In this document: positions 42,751-54,254 of the stretch, in pieces | How the letters are laid out: the number at the start of each line of letters is the position of its first letter | How positions within the stretch are numbered: the first letter of the stretch is position 1 | Assembly: GCA_019925095.2 (NCBI GenBank) | Contig: CM034394.1 | Location: forward strand, 6,150,272 to 6,214,271 | Direction: 5' to 3' | From: Dendrolimus kikuchii | Lineage: Eukaryota; Arthropoda; Insecta; Lepidoptera; Lasiocampidae | DNA length: 64,000 nt | Translations under genes and position numbers: made by a program | The notes under the pieces: generated by a model | Told to the model about the DNA's origin: nothing | What the model saw: the letters and a program-made list of their open reading frames with translations, nothing else | The model's database searches: none

Positions 42751-43375
42751 AATTTTAACCATTTCACGATGATATTCTGTAAGAGCGTGGTATCACACCG
42801 ATCAAGCCAGCCCTAAGAGTTGGCAAGATCATGACTCTAGCATGGCTCTACCACGTCAATTAAGTATAACTATAGCAGTACTATTTACGGGCCTACAATT
42901 TCCAACAAATATTAACAGTACAGGTTACATGGTAATAGGTAAGATGAACAGACCAGATGCACTGCGGTATTCTCAAAGTATGGTTATTACATGATGCAAG
43001 TCATGAGAGGAGGCGTATTTACAATTTCAGCCCATACGCGTTCCATTTCTATCCTTGGCCTCCCGTTTTACAGGGGAGCAGACAGAATTCCCACCACACT
43101 TGTTCAAAGTAGATTGATAAGATTAACTCATCAGTAATTTTGCTGTGCAGGTATCTTCCAGATGTTAACATCATTGTCAGCAAGTGATAATGGAGTGTTT
43201 AGTAATATGTAACGTACCTATTATATATATATATATGTGTGTAAATTCAAAAATAATTCTTTCGTTTTTTTTTAACACAATATTATTGTCAATAGTTTTA
43301 TCAAGAAACTAAAGCGGCAAATATAATTATAATAGTTTGATGTTAACAATTATCTTTGTTTTAAATTATTTACAT
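42751..43375. other. No gene; SINE-like scrap
   Basis: 43070-43120 (ggggagcagacagaattcccaccacacttgttcaaagtagattg) matches the start of the SINE at 56236. A short TA run is at 43222-43236. Confidence 0.45.
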
Positions 43376-43391
43376 ACATTAAATCTAGGGT

Positions 43392-43665
43392 GGAAAGAAT
43401 GCATGATGAAAGAATGACTAAACAGATATACAATGCAAAAGTGGATGGATGCAGAAGTCGTGGAAGGCCACGACACACCTTCCATGATCAAATTGATCGT
43501 GTACTAGCAGAAGGTGATGTCAGGAGCCTTAAGAACAGACGAGCTTGCATGACAAGAGTTATGAATGTCAAAGAGGCAAGTGAGGTGTGTAAGAATAAGC
43601 CTAAATGGCACTCTGTTGTTCGTGCCTACCCCGCAAGGGAACTGGCGTGAAGTTATGTATGTATG
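43392..43665 (+). mobile_element. RTE-type LINE, truncated copy with 12-bp TSD
   Basis: Last ~86 codons of the RTE ORF open (MERMHDERMTKQIYN to ARELA, stop 43648-43650), then the TATG tail. Perfect TSD taaatctagggt at 43380-43391 and 43666-43677. Confidence 0.9.
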
Positions 43666-43677
43666 TAAATCTAGGGT

Positions 43678-44390
43678 AAGTCACTCTTAAAAATAACGCC
43701 CCGACACAGTATTGATTGAAGTTCACATACCTTATTATTTTTCCATTAATGAGTCACTGCGTTTTTCAAAATCTAGTATATTAATATTAAAGTAGTTTAC
43801 ATGTTCTAATATTACAGTATATTAATTAACAACTACATAATTATATAATTTTACGCTTCAGCTTATAAGTTGCCCTCCCATACTATCTTCCGGCAGCTTA
43901 TTCCAACGTCCAGAGATACGAGCAAACTTTCTCATATGAGTTCCAGACTACTTCGTACTTGTAAGCCCTAACTCAAGACTAGTAATTCCACCAAAAACAA
44001 TAAGAATTCTTAATATAAAATTAATTTATACATAATATCCATATATACATAATAATATCTGACTTTATATTAGAAGCTGTCAGAAAAAGATTGAGCAGAT
44101 TGTAGTTATATTAACTTCTTTGCGAATTACATGGAGTTACACTACACCAATATTTTAATTCATGTCTTTCTACTATTTCACTACACTAACACAACAATTT
44201 TTATCATTATTTTCAAAAACTTTACAGTCTGCTATATTTTAAATAAGAGTAATCATTTACATATGTTAACTAAGAACATATACTTTTATGTATGTATTGT
44301 TATTTGTGGCTGTATTTCTTTTTAAAGAAACATCGCTGTCCGTGAGAAGTATTTCCAAAATATTGGCCACATTTCCACGTTGTATGGCAG
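43678..44390. other. No gene; possible LINE tail near 43880-43960
   Basis: On the minus strand 43960-43870 reads MRKFARISGRWNKLPEDSMGG, which fits the (W/L)N-x-LP(E) pattern of LINE C-termini; too short to classify. Confidence 0.4.
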
Positions 44391-44394
44391 TGCT

Positions 44395-44510
44395 GTTCAG
44401 TTGCCCCAAACACCTACAGGCCAGTCCTTTGGTCACGCGAGATTTCTTTCAATCGCCTTGAAAAGTCTCGATAAGTCGCACGTCCTCATGTCTCCAAAGT
44501 TTTAACCGTG
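44395..44510 (+). repeat. Diverged relative of the repeat around 32720-33120
   Basis: gtcctttggtcacgcgaga ... aaaagtctcgataag parallels ccttttggttacgcgaga ... gaagtctcgatagtgg at 32725 and 33089, without the nested LINE. Confidence 0.55.
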
Positions 44511-44930
44511 GAAGTTCAAATACATTATTTTTAACATCTACAATCAGGTTTTAAGCGGTTCGCCATTGTCTTGTATATCTAATAAGGGTCCGTATTATTC
44601 TAGGCCTAAAACATACTAGCGATAAGCATATTGATAGTTAACTCTTTGCTTGTGACGTAACGAAAACTTTTATCAGTACACGCTTCAGTTTTTCCAGTCA
44701 TTTATCAGTAAGATATTTTCTCTTTGTGTCGTGGCGTCTAGCTTTAATTAAATCTCGACATGCCGCAATAGAAGTGGGTCGGAGGGGCGTGCGGTCTGCG
44801 AATGTTGGAAATAAGCTATACGCCGACATGTTGTGCTCACACATAAATATATGTGCATGTATAAAATGTAATCTAGCTAATATAGTTATATTAATCTTTA
44901 TTTATAGACTGCACAACAGTCTAAATTATA
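44511..44930. other. No recognised feature
   Basis: AT-rich; the open frame at 44726-45043 has no family resemblance and overlaps a LINE module. Confidence 0.4.
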
Positions 44931-44934
44931 AAAT

Positions 44935-45050
44935 GATTAATCTTAGCCTGGGGTTGTCTGGAAGAGATCGCTTTCTGGTGATAAGGCGTATGGTCTTTGT
45001 TTCATTTTATTTTTTGTGTGACTTGTGCTTTACAGTACATTAAAGAGTTC
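44935..45050 (+). mobile_element. LINE 3' module fragment
   Basis: ggttgtctggaagagatcgctttctggtgataaggc, the same module as at 13525 and 61423. The tail is lost. Confidence 0.65.
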
Positions 45051-45259
45051 TAGAATTATCTATAAAAAACATTGGTAGCAAGACCTCATATTTAATGACG
45101 TGATAACGAAAAATTATGAACAATAAACAATTACAATAAAAGTCCCATTCATTTCATTAATTTGTAAATATGATTCTGAATTTGTTTACGTTATTTTGTT
45201 CCTTATTTCCTCTATGGGGGTTATATATGTCGTGTGGTGCGTTGATTATGGTTACTTTG

Positions 45260-45328
45260 TTGGATAGGGTGACGCACTGGCGAGAGTCCATAGCTCAATC
45301 GCCGTGAGTACAAAATAACACGACGAGT
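45260..45328 (-). repeat. Inverted partner of 2808-2912
   Basis: ttggatagggtgacgca ... gctcaatcgccgtgagtacaaaataac is the reverse complement of the 2.8-kb repeat, minus about 26 bp. Confidence 0.6.
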
Positions 45329-45329
45329 T

Positions 45330-46630
45330 GTTGTACTGTTGCAGTATATTAATTTCTTCATTGTTCCTAATTTAACTTAGACTGTATATACAGAAACTTT
45401 ATCGTTTACGTGATATGCACACCAGTATTCTAATCAATGTCAAATATTATATTAACACGTTGATGATTTAGACAAATGCCCAACCTTATCGGCAGATCTA
45501 ACAGCGATATCATCTATCTATATTTACAAAGCATCACGTTCATGTATTTACCATAATCTTAAATTGCACTAAATTATACATCAATTAATTGGTGGATGAA
45601 ACGTGACGCAACATCCGCCATTAAGAATCAAGTGACTGTCGAGAAATTTCATTATATACGTATTTTCAATAACTGGACGAATATGAGGCACTATTTTCGA
45701 GGAAGTGGAATGGTTTCCGTGAGCTATGCATTGAAAGTTTGGGTTAACCAATTTGAATCGATAGGCATGAAATTTGGTACACTTGAACTTTCAATATAGA
45801 GGGCAACTATATGATACTTCATCCATGAATGTCATGAAGTCTATCGTACGATTCGTTCAGTTTCAGGCGTCACTTGAAATCGTAAAAAATCATAGCGCGA
45901 AAATGTTCCCGGCGCAGATTCATTTTGCAAGGAGGGGGCAGGATAATTTAAATTAGCTCGCAAAGAATGTGGAGGGAAATTTCGGGAATGTACCTATTTT
46001 TAGTTATAAATAACCATATTTTCAAAATAGATTACAAATGGCCAGTCTCTCATACATCAAAACTTTTTTTCGCAATACTTTCTGAGTGTCCTGGTATATA
46101 TAATAGTATTATGTAATACAAAGTTATAAAATATAGATGTATTTTAGTAAAAATGTAATGTGATAATAGGTAATTTTTGTTTGATATAAATGTAAGCAGT
46201 AGTGATCTAGATCATTAGTATTCCCTTTCTTAACACGTGAAAGGGGTTATGAGTGCTGAATAAAAAAAAACCATATGATACTTTTTATCCCTACAAAAAA
46301 TTTGTGGGACATGAATTTTTGACGTGAATGAAGCTTCAAAAACAGCTTTAGTTAGAATATGAGTATGGATAAGTTCAAAAATTAACAATTATATATCATT
46401 AGACATCTGTTCGTTGAGTGCATCGATGTCCACCGGCAAGCGGTTAACCGCATCAGTTTGAATTGTGATGGCTCGAAGCGAAGCTGCGATTGCGGTTGTG
46501 AAGCGCTGATTGCCAGAGATAATTATTCAAGTAAATACTTATAATTAAGTACCTACTTTGCAATAGCAAACCAGGACTGATTTGACATAAGCGACCGTGA
46601 CAGCAGACTGCGACATTATGCTTTATATTC
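45330..46630. other. No recognised gene
   Basis: AT-rich. 46230-46330 (gaaaggggttatgag...tactttttatccc) has Helitron-like wording without ends. 46435-46520 is GC-richer (gcgaagctgcgattgcggttgtg) and not identified. Confidence 0.4.
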
Positions 46631-46631
46631 A

Positions 46632-46690
46632 ACTAGCTTTTGTCCGGCTTCGCGTTAATGAAAATTTTGTATATAGAGTGGTGGACCGGC
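46632..46690 (-). repeat. Helitron 3' end fragment
   Basis: aactagcttttgtccggcttcgcg is the reverse complement of a CTAG-type end (cgcgaagccggacaaaagctag). Confidence 0.5.
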
Positions 46691-47300
46691 CGTTAGAAAT
46701 CCCATAAGCTCTCCTTAGAAATATCAAACTTAGTTTCTAATTCAAAATACCCGTAATGACATATAACGAAGGTGGAGCTCATCAGGAGAGAGAGAGCAAC
46801 AATTACATTGGAAATGAAATGAAATTTATTTATATAACAAGTACGGGGAATAAACATAGCATTGTTTAACAATACGAGGTCGTGTGCGTTCGAAGTTAAC
46901 TCTGGTACCCACATTCTATAGAGCTTGTGGGGTGCCAGTAGAGTGTGCTTCGGTTATAAGCGTCTTTCTCTCATTGCGTGATATTAACATACTAACAACT
47001 AACAATAACTAAATACTATATTAATTATAACGTGTATAGATGAGTGAGACTTAAAGTGATGTATATGAGATATATGGGATAAATGAATTTTCACTGTTGT
47101 AGCCATGACAACGAATTTATTAGTCAATTGCAAAGGTGTGCCAATAAAACGTGATCAGTGCACCATCTTTTCGGGGATATTTGTCTTTACTCTTACTTAC
47201 TCCGTTGTCTCTGCGACCCAAAGTGGGTCTTGGCCTCCTAAACGAGAACATGCTATTTTTCGCTGCCCTGTGAAATTTCTTGCTCATTTATTACCTCGTA
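46691..47300. other. No recognised feature
   Basis: Mixed composition; no supported gene. Confidence 0.35.
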
Positions 47301-47304
47301 GTTC

Positions 47305-47658
47305 CTACAGGTCAGCGTCCACTCTTTTATTCCAGCGATATTGGGGACTGCTGATCGGACACCGACCTACCGGCCCTCCCAAATGTGCTTTCCCCGCGCT
47401 GTGATTCTCTCCTATCCGTTCTAGCTGACCGAGCCAGCGGAGGCGATGAGATTTTTTTCTCCTATTATGGTTAGGCGCGGCCACGAGATTCTCAATTTCA
47501 AGGTTGGTTTGGACCCTCCAGCTACCAACCTCTCTCTTTGTTGGACCCAAAATCTTTCTTCTATTTCTTGGGAACAGTATTCTATTTCTGGATAAAAGGT
47601 ATCCAATGTCCTTTTCTATAGGTCTAAAAACGTGTATGGAGATTTTCGTGACGATCAA
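47305..47658 (-). pseudogene. RTE-like LINE C-terminal fragment (second family)
   Basis: The minus frame reads RLRWLGQLERIGENHSAGKA and GRCPISSPQYRWNKRVDADL, the RLRWxGHxxRMxxxR...GRPxxRWxDxVxxDL pattern of RTE-like ORF ends. It differs from the family at 4104 and matches the plus-strand relics at 52815 and 59110. Confidence 0.65.
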
Positions 47659-47659
47659 T

Positions 47660-48520
47660 TGCGTAGTTAAGGCTTAAAAACGTCACAAACAAATTCACGT
47701 TCCCATTTATAATATTCAGGATTTTACACCTGCGTAATTAAGACAACTGCTTCGTGTGGTCTACGGTATCTTAATTGGCCTACCTCTTCTACAAGATCTG
47801 GCGGGGGCGGTATGGCAGGATATTTGTTTTCCGCATAACTAGAACATTTCAGTAATACATAGCCACAATAATTCAAGAATATTACTGGCATATGACATCC
47901 GTAATTATTTCTCATTTACAGCAACTTTTATCCGAAGCCTCTCAAAAGACCTAAAAAAGCACGTTTACCGCATAATACATGTATGTTTTGAAATGAAGCA
48001 GCTGTTTCAGTGTCCGAATTTAAAACATTCGCCAAATTATGTTAGCGAGATTCCCCGTTTAATGAAAGCAAAGCTTCACGTACTGAAGATGTAATTAAAA
48101 TTTTTACAACCCTCCACAGGTTTACAACGAGTCGTTTTCGCTTTAATATGCCGGCTGAAAGGCGACTTTTATTTTTAAAATTATCGCCGAGACGTGTCTT
48201 TGAAAGCAAAATGAACAGATAACTTATAGTTGGCATAAATCCATTTTTTATATCTTATCGAAAGTAAAAGCCTTTGTGACATACTAAGATAAACGCGAGA
48301 ATGAATTTAAAATAATAAATGAATATTTCAAACGATATTGAATTTATTTTAAATAAAATAGGTATTTTTAGATGGCGAGATTAATCATTACATTCTAAAC
48401 ACAATAACTGGTATGAAAAATTCGCTAATTTGTGTATTAATCTTTGACTTGAGCATTGAAGTGTAAATAATAATTTATGGGTTACATAGAAGTGGAATAT
48501 TAAGAACAGTAAATTTAGTA
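47660..48520. other. No recognised feature
   Basis: AT-rich, no TE text confirmed. Confidence 0.4.
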
Positions 48521-48524
48521 CTAA

Positions 48525-48801
48525 TCTCAACCTTAAACCCCTGGACGGATCTTGATGAAAATTTTGTGTATGTCTGTGCTCGAGTGGGTCCTTGAATGGT
48601 TTAAATTCACAGTTGGAACCGGCAGGTGGCGTTGGAATTGGGTTCTAGAATTTTCCTGAACCCGTGGACGGATTTTGATGAAATTTTATGTCATTGAGTG
48701 AGTTCCCGGATGGTTTAGATTTACAATTGGAACCGGTAGATGACGCTGGAATCAGGTCCTAGATTTTTCTTTCAGAGCATGACAGCGTCTATTTGAACCG
48801 C

Positions 48802-48803
<2 letters not shown>
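48525..48803 (+). repeat. Helitron-like repeat with two ~118-bp tandem units
   Basis: Two successive units, each with ctggacggat(c/t)ttgatgaaa, gtttaaattcaca/gtttagatttaca, ggaaccgg and ggtcctaga, then gaaccgCTAA at the end. It matches the second half of the Helitron at 63397. The 5' end was not found. Confidence 0.65.

Positions 48804-48854
<51 letters not shown>
48803..48854. repeat. TA microsatellite, ~52 bp
   Basis: Uninterrupted AT dinucleotides directly after the Helitron-like 3' end. Confidence 0.95.
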
Positions 48855-48859
<5 letters not shown>

Positions 48860-51420
48860 TTCAGTGAAAAATTATGTATCTAATAGTGAAAGCCGCTTAA
48901 AACTCCGTTGCATGGTTTAGGAGGAGATAGTGGATATACAGACAGACGCAAAAGGTGATTTTATTTTATTCTTTGTAAAGAAGATAACATCGTCTAGCAA
49001 AAAAATGTTACTCATAAAAGCTCCTAATTCATACATTCCTTGGGATGCGACAAGTGACGGTTTTCTTGTCTTTTGATAAAAGAAAAAATCACTAGACTGT
49101 GCCATTGCAGCATATTAATCCTAAACATTTTAGGACTCAAAATATCTAAGTTTCTATTTTTTAATTTTGTAGACAGATTCTTATTACTTTGTTAGTACTC
49201 GTATAGTTTTATTAATTACGTACTTTTTGTAATTTAATTTTATGTTAGATAATCAGTTGCTTTAAATTATTTTTAGTCAATATTTACAAATATTAAATAT
49301 AATAAATTATTTTATACACTACTTCAAGCAATACTACGATAGTTTCTTTCAATAAATCCCGATAAATACAGCTTCATAAATCACTGCTATTTTTATTCGC
49401 ATAGCAAAAATAAATGTTGTCTAAAATAAAAAGTTGCATATCAAATATTTCCACAATAACATTCGTTTATTGTGATTCTCGTAAAAAGCTCATACAGGCT
49501 CTGGATATGAAATATCGTGAAGTACAAATAGTTAAAATTATAATAAACCGGTTTAAAGCACTGTTGCGCAAATTACTTTTGTTTCACTTTAACCACAAAA
49601 TAAACAAAAGGTTCATATTGCACAAAAAGCTGAAATACGCGCATTTTGTTCTAACACCTCGCATATGTTGCTACGTACGTAAATAAATATTTTTAAAAAC
49701 TGTGTTTCTCATCTTAAACATAGTTGTTATTAGAGTTTTCATCAAAATTTCACAAAAGACAAATATTTTGGGTGCCCTGAATCAATTCACTAAACAAATA
49801 TGTGATGCTACCTATAGACTTCTTGTCTATTTGTCGCATTCGTATAGTACGTACATTTAAACAAGCCTTCACTTATCGACATAGCGGACCGAACTATTTT
49901 ATATTTCTTTTATGTATGGAAGACATCTGCCAGATAATAATTGGGTTGCAATCTGCTAGTTAAATTTTGCGTCCTGATCAATCATCACCGGTATCGATTA
50001 TGTTGCCTGCCTACCTGCAACCATGCGTGATATGATTAATATAATAAACATTGGTCTGAAAGTTCGTGCTAGCTTGGGTTCATCGTCCGAAATACTCATA
50101 AAACGATTGCTGCCTTTTAATTTTAGCGTTTTGAATGAATAACGCCTTATCAACAAAAAATCTAAAGTCTTCCTATAACTGTACTCATGCACCGTTCGCA
50201 TTGTAGACAAATCTACATCTAAATCTAAATTTGATTTTACAATTCTTCTGCGCTAGTTCAGAGCAGTTTAGGCTAATTATCCACGTATAATGTAGACTAT
50301 CACGTCATCAACACTGGCTGTAACATTAACGTGAACGAATCGGTAAGTAGCAAGCACCTGTTTCAGCTTGTTGCGCTAAGTGATGCTTCTGTATATTCTG
50401 TGCTCAAACCACAGAAAACTCATGAATACAAAGATGTATGAGTTTGTCGTTTATCGAATCTCATTCATGAATTGAATCGTAACTTTCAAAGCAATAAATC
50501 TAAAGGATTTAAGCTTAGAAACTCATTTGAAATGAGTACCTCACTTTGTAGATAGAATACTTTGTGTTTGAGTTTTTGAATTCGTATTTATTTACTGGCT
50601 TTAGTTATTCGATATCCAAATGTTTGTATTTCACTTTACTATAGTAACAATACGTCTACTGATTCTTACTTTAATAAAACAAGCTTTTATCTAAATCTCT
50701 AAAAAGAATAAAATAAACTTTAAATCAAACCCATAAAATTAGATTACAGAATTTATAAGATATAAAAGTTGGTCGCGAGATTTACTTGTGTCAAGTATAA
50801 CATAGAAAACAACAACAACAAAATTGCAAAATGCACTTCAAGATGTTGTAGAAAATATTAATTTTGTACTTTTTTACTTTGAAGATGGTTTTGTTTTTGT
50901 TAACATTTTTTTAACAGTTTGTCTTTGAACGTGTGAATTTTAATAACAAACCAAGCTGTGGATATATTCAGATTTATTCAAACTTATGTGCAATTCTGCT
51001 ACATCAGCTGGGGTCACACTTATGACGGTTTATAGCGCGGAGTCAGCGTAAGGAGAGGCCTGAACCCAATTTGATTTGCGGATGTACGAAGTAAGCACAA
51101 TTTGATTGGATGCTGACATGCTGACGGACATCGTCCACTTAATGGAGAAGGTGGGAATTTACTACTGTGGTCTGTCACTGTGTCTAATGGAATGCTTAGC
51201 TCTACGTGGGTTTTGTTAGTTACAATCTTGATTCTATCCGTCCTTTCGGGAGATTTTCTTTCATCTAATTTTAAAACATGGCTTCATTATTTACATATCT
51301 CTCTTTTGTTTCAACTTCTCACCTTAAGATAAGTATAATAATAGATAGAAAATAAATACATACACGTGAATTAGAATGTAAGTTTGCATTTTAAAAAGAA
51401 AAAAGGAAAAGATTCTATAA
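48855..51420. other. No recognised feature over 2.5 kb
   Basis: AT-rich. Around 50830-50910 is a repeat related to 29095-29180. The open frame at 49414-49686 (90 codons, Lys/Ile-rich) has no recognisable domain. Confidence 0.4.
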
Positions 51421-51422
51421 AT

Positions 51423-51500
51423 CAGAGATTCCCAAACTATTTTGGGCAAGAGACCCCTTTTCCAAAATGAGCATCAGTTCATTTTGGAAAAGGGGTAGGT
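51423..51500 (+). repeat. Perfect 17-bp inverted repeat with possible hAT-like end
   Basis: ccccttttccaaaatga (51454-51470) is exactly inverted at 51479-51495, loop 8 nt. The text just before it, cagagattcccaaacta (51423-51439), resembles hAT terminal repeats (CAG-x-GG-TTCCCAAAC), but no matching right end was found; 51800-51815 (actttgggaattccc) is only a partial match. Confidence 0.6.
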
Positions 51501-52810
51501 ATCAACCTCAGATCCACATAGCCAAATTACTTTAAAAATCCTATCTCTAGCTTTCTCGTATTGATACAAAATACTTACTAATTTAAAAACTTCCTGCTGG
51601 GAATAGTGAAGTGTAAACTTGACATGATTTTCTCATCATAATTTAACAAATTAAATAGACATAAAATTCAGTAAATAACAAGTGTAATTAACAATTATTA
51701 ATACAAGTTACGTAAAAATACTTAAGTAGATAATTATTTTTTGAAAAAAAAAAACAATATTTGACGGAAACCGATTTCGACTCCAGGTGGTCGATATGGA
51801 CCACTTTGGGAATTCCCGATGTAATAAATAAAGTATACACTTCAATAAAATTTCTGCCCCGATTAGCGACAGATAAAGGTAAGAATTTAAAAGATACCAA
51901 TCCTCTGTCACACCACAAAATATAATTACGTCATCTTTCGCACAATCCATCCATTTCTACATTTAATTTCATTGGATAAAAATCTTCGTATTTTACATAT
52001 CGCACCCTTAGAACTATAGAGACCTAATTAAAAATATCAAGTTCTTCAATTTTATACCTTATTTTTATGTACTAGATATTAAAATCCAATTACTCAAAAT
52101 TTGGATTTAGGTGTGTATAATGTTAAGGGTGTGATATGTGGATATGGACTCCGAAGACTGGCATTGTTTGATACAAATGTATTGAATATATATAATACTG
52201 TGCACAGTATAAATCTTGGCACGTGACAAACCGCACGTGCGTGGTTGATGAAACCATCATCAACAAACATAAGCGGCGCATAAAATAATAATAGGTATTT
52301 CAAAACTACCCACATTAGTAAACATCCACTTGTTTACTAATGTATGCGAAACGAACTCAAACGTGGAGAGTTTATAAAACACAACAAAGATGTTAACGTG
52401 GTATTCGGTCCAACATTACTTTTTCACTATATATGACAATACGACTCATTTTTTCTTCTTCTTTGAATTTAATTGATAATATTTGAATGGACTGTATAAG
52501 CACATAATTAGTACTGCACGTGCATACGTGAATATTAGGTATGTAACAGGAAGAGTAAAATATTTGTCCGCATATAAGAACAAAATATCTTAGTTTTCTA
52601 TTTTAAATATCATTCAATGGAAAAATATAAATCATATGAAAACTGAGTAAAAACTCTTTGGTGGAGATTCAACGACAAACAGTAAGGATTCCTGTATTGC
52701 TGTAAATGTATCGGAAATCTACAATATCCTAGAATTCAATAGAAAGTGATGACATAGATACTATATAAATCTCATTGGACACATTTTTGTAATATGATTC
52801 TTTAATCAAT
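51501..52810. other. No gene; one short palindrome
   Basis: cattagtaaac (52313-52323) and gtttactaatg (52332-52342) form an 11-bp perfect stem with an 8-nt loop. Otherwise AT-rich. Confidence 0.45.
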
Positions 52811-52814
52811 TGAA

Positions 52815-52962
52815 TAGAGTGGAAGCTGACCTGACCGCAGTACAACTACTACAAGTCCATACTTGGCAAGACATTGTGCAGGACCGAGGAAAGTGGCATG
52901 CTGTCGTTTCGGAGGCGAAGACTCACTCTGGGTCGTTGAGCCAACGGAGTTAGTTAGTTATG
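52815..52962 (+). pseudogene. RTE-like LINE C-terminus with a TTAG tail (second family)
   Basis: Reads VHTWQDIVQDRGKWHAVVSE, then AKTHSGSLSQRS and a stop, followed by ttagttagtta. The DW-x-x-x-AQDR-x-x-W...E(A)KTH-GSLS-RS terminus and TTAG tail recur at 59110-59355. Confidence 0.65.
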
Positions 52963-53145
52963 ATTCTTTAACTAAGTTTTTTTTTTGCTTATATCAATGT
53001 GATATCTTTTAAATAACACGTGTTATCACACGAAACATCTATACGTGAAGCAAAAACTTTGTACCCCTTTTTACGAAAATTGCGCGTACGGAGGCGTATG
53101 AAATTTCGCACACTTATAGTTTATATAGAGAAGCAGCGAAAATTA
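52963..53145. other. No gene; repeat text
   Basis: 53085-53135 (gcgcgtacggaggcgtatgaaatttcgcacacttatag) is probably part of the repeat that continues at 53150. Confidence 0.45.
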
Positions 53146-53149
53146 TTAA

Positions 53150-53365
53150 TAGAAAATACATTAAATCAATAATGAAAACATTACACACACTACCATGTAT
53201 TTCACACACATACGCATATATAGGTATATACTCTGTTGTTTATTGTTAAAGTCAAATTAACAGTGTAAGCCTTGGCGAAATCTGTAATTATAGAAGTATA
53301 GTCTTTTACAACAGAACCTTAATAATCAAACTTTTTAAATGAATTATTATGGTCGAGTTTCCACC
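53150..53365 (+). repeat. ~210-bp repeat, inverted partner of 56455-56650
   Basis: aaatacattaaatcaata, cattacacacac, catgtatttcacacaca, aagtcaaattaacagtgtaa, cttggcgaaatctgtaatta, agtatagtctttt, cagaacctta, tattatggtcga all recur in reverse complement and reverse order at 56455-56650. Confidence 0.75.
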
Positions 53366-53885
53366 ACGGGCGATCACTAGTTTAAATAATTTCATAATAA
53401 AATATACATTATTAATTAGACAGATACATATAGCAAAATAATTGATCACACGACTACAAAACAGCTACTTTGGCAGTGGATTATATTGATGACTGTATAA
53501 ATAGAGCAATACGGGTGCCAGCAACAGATATACACGGAAATACCATAAGAAATATCGTTTTTGGACGAAATAATCCAATAGATTTGTACGTGTACGCAAG
53601 GGGTGCTGAAGCATGAGATCAAAATGCCTACATCTATGCGATATCACGCCGGAGGCTCCCAGAAAATATGGTTTCCGTTTTCCGCTTACGTGCTCGGACT
53701 CGGCAGGCAAATATTCATATCGGGCTGTTGTCTCGAAAGGTCAAGGGCAAACTATTGCAAAGGTTTCATTGTTCTATTGATTGAATTAAAGGCACAAGTA
53801 ATGCTGGTATTAACCTAAAGTTACAGTCCAACTAAAACTTTGAAATCTCTTAAACGACTGTAGTCGTATAATTTTATGACAAAAT
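53366..53885. other. No recognised feature
   Basis: Overlapping short frames at 53465-53818 on both strands show no domain. Confidence 0.4.
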
Positions 53886-53889
53886 AGTA

Positions 53890-54063
53890 AAAGTCGATTT
53901 TTCAATCAACAAATAAAAGTTGCCAGTCGAACAAATTATAACTTGAGTGAATACAAAATTGTTTTATTCACGTAACTAACATTTAAATTTTTTCCCTGTT
54001 TTACTTTATTCTATTCTTTATTATATTCTAAATTAATAGTTTGGTGTTTGAAAAATCGGCCCA
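53890..54063. mobile_element. MITE, relative of 30585-30746
   Basis: Left end gtcgatttttcaatcaacaaataaaag; right end, reversed, gggccgatttttcaaacacca. Same family, interior different. TSD unclear. Confidence 0.65.
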
Positions 54064-54254
54064 TAGCCTAGAAAATAGATGGACGAGAGTAACTTAAAAA
54101 TAAAAAAAATGTATTAATTAACAATTTCAATTTTTTTTAAATTTATTTATAAAAATCTAAAATATCCTTTAAATAAACCTAACTTAAAAATATATATATA
54201 ATAGTAAGTAAAAATATATATATAGTAGTATTAATATGAATAATTAATAGAATA

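Noticed and set aside
49414..49686. Possible host gene, 90 codons
   Set aside because: Lys/Ile-rich composition matches random AT-rich DNA; no domain, splice or promoter support.
51423..51825. Complete hAT element between cagagattcccaaac and actttgggaattccc
   Set aside because: The right end matches only about nine bases, and the 8-bp flanks do not agree.
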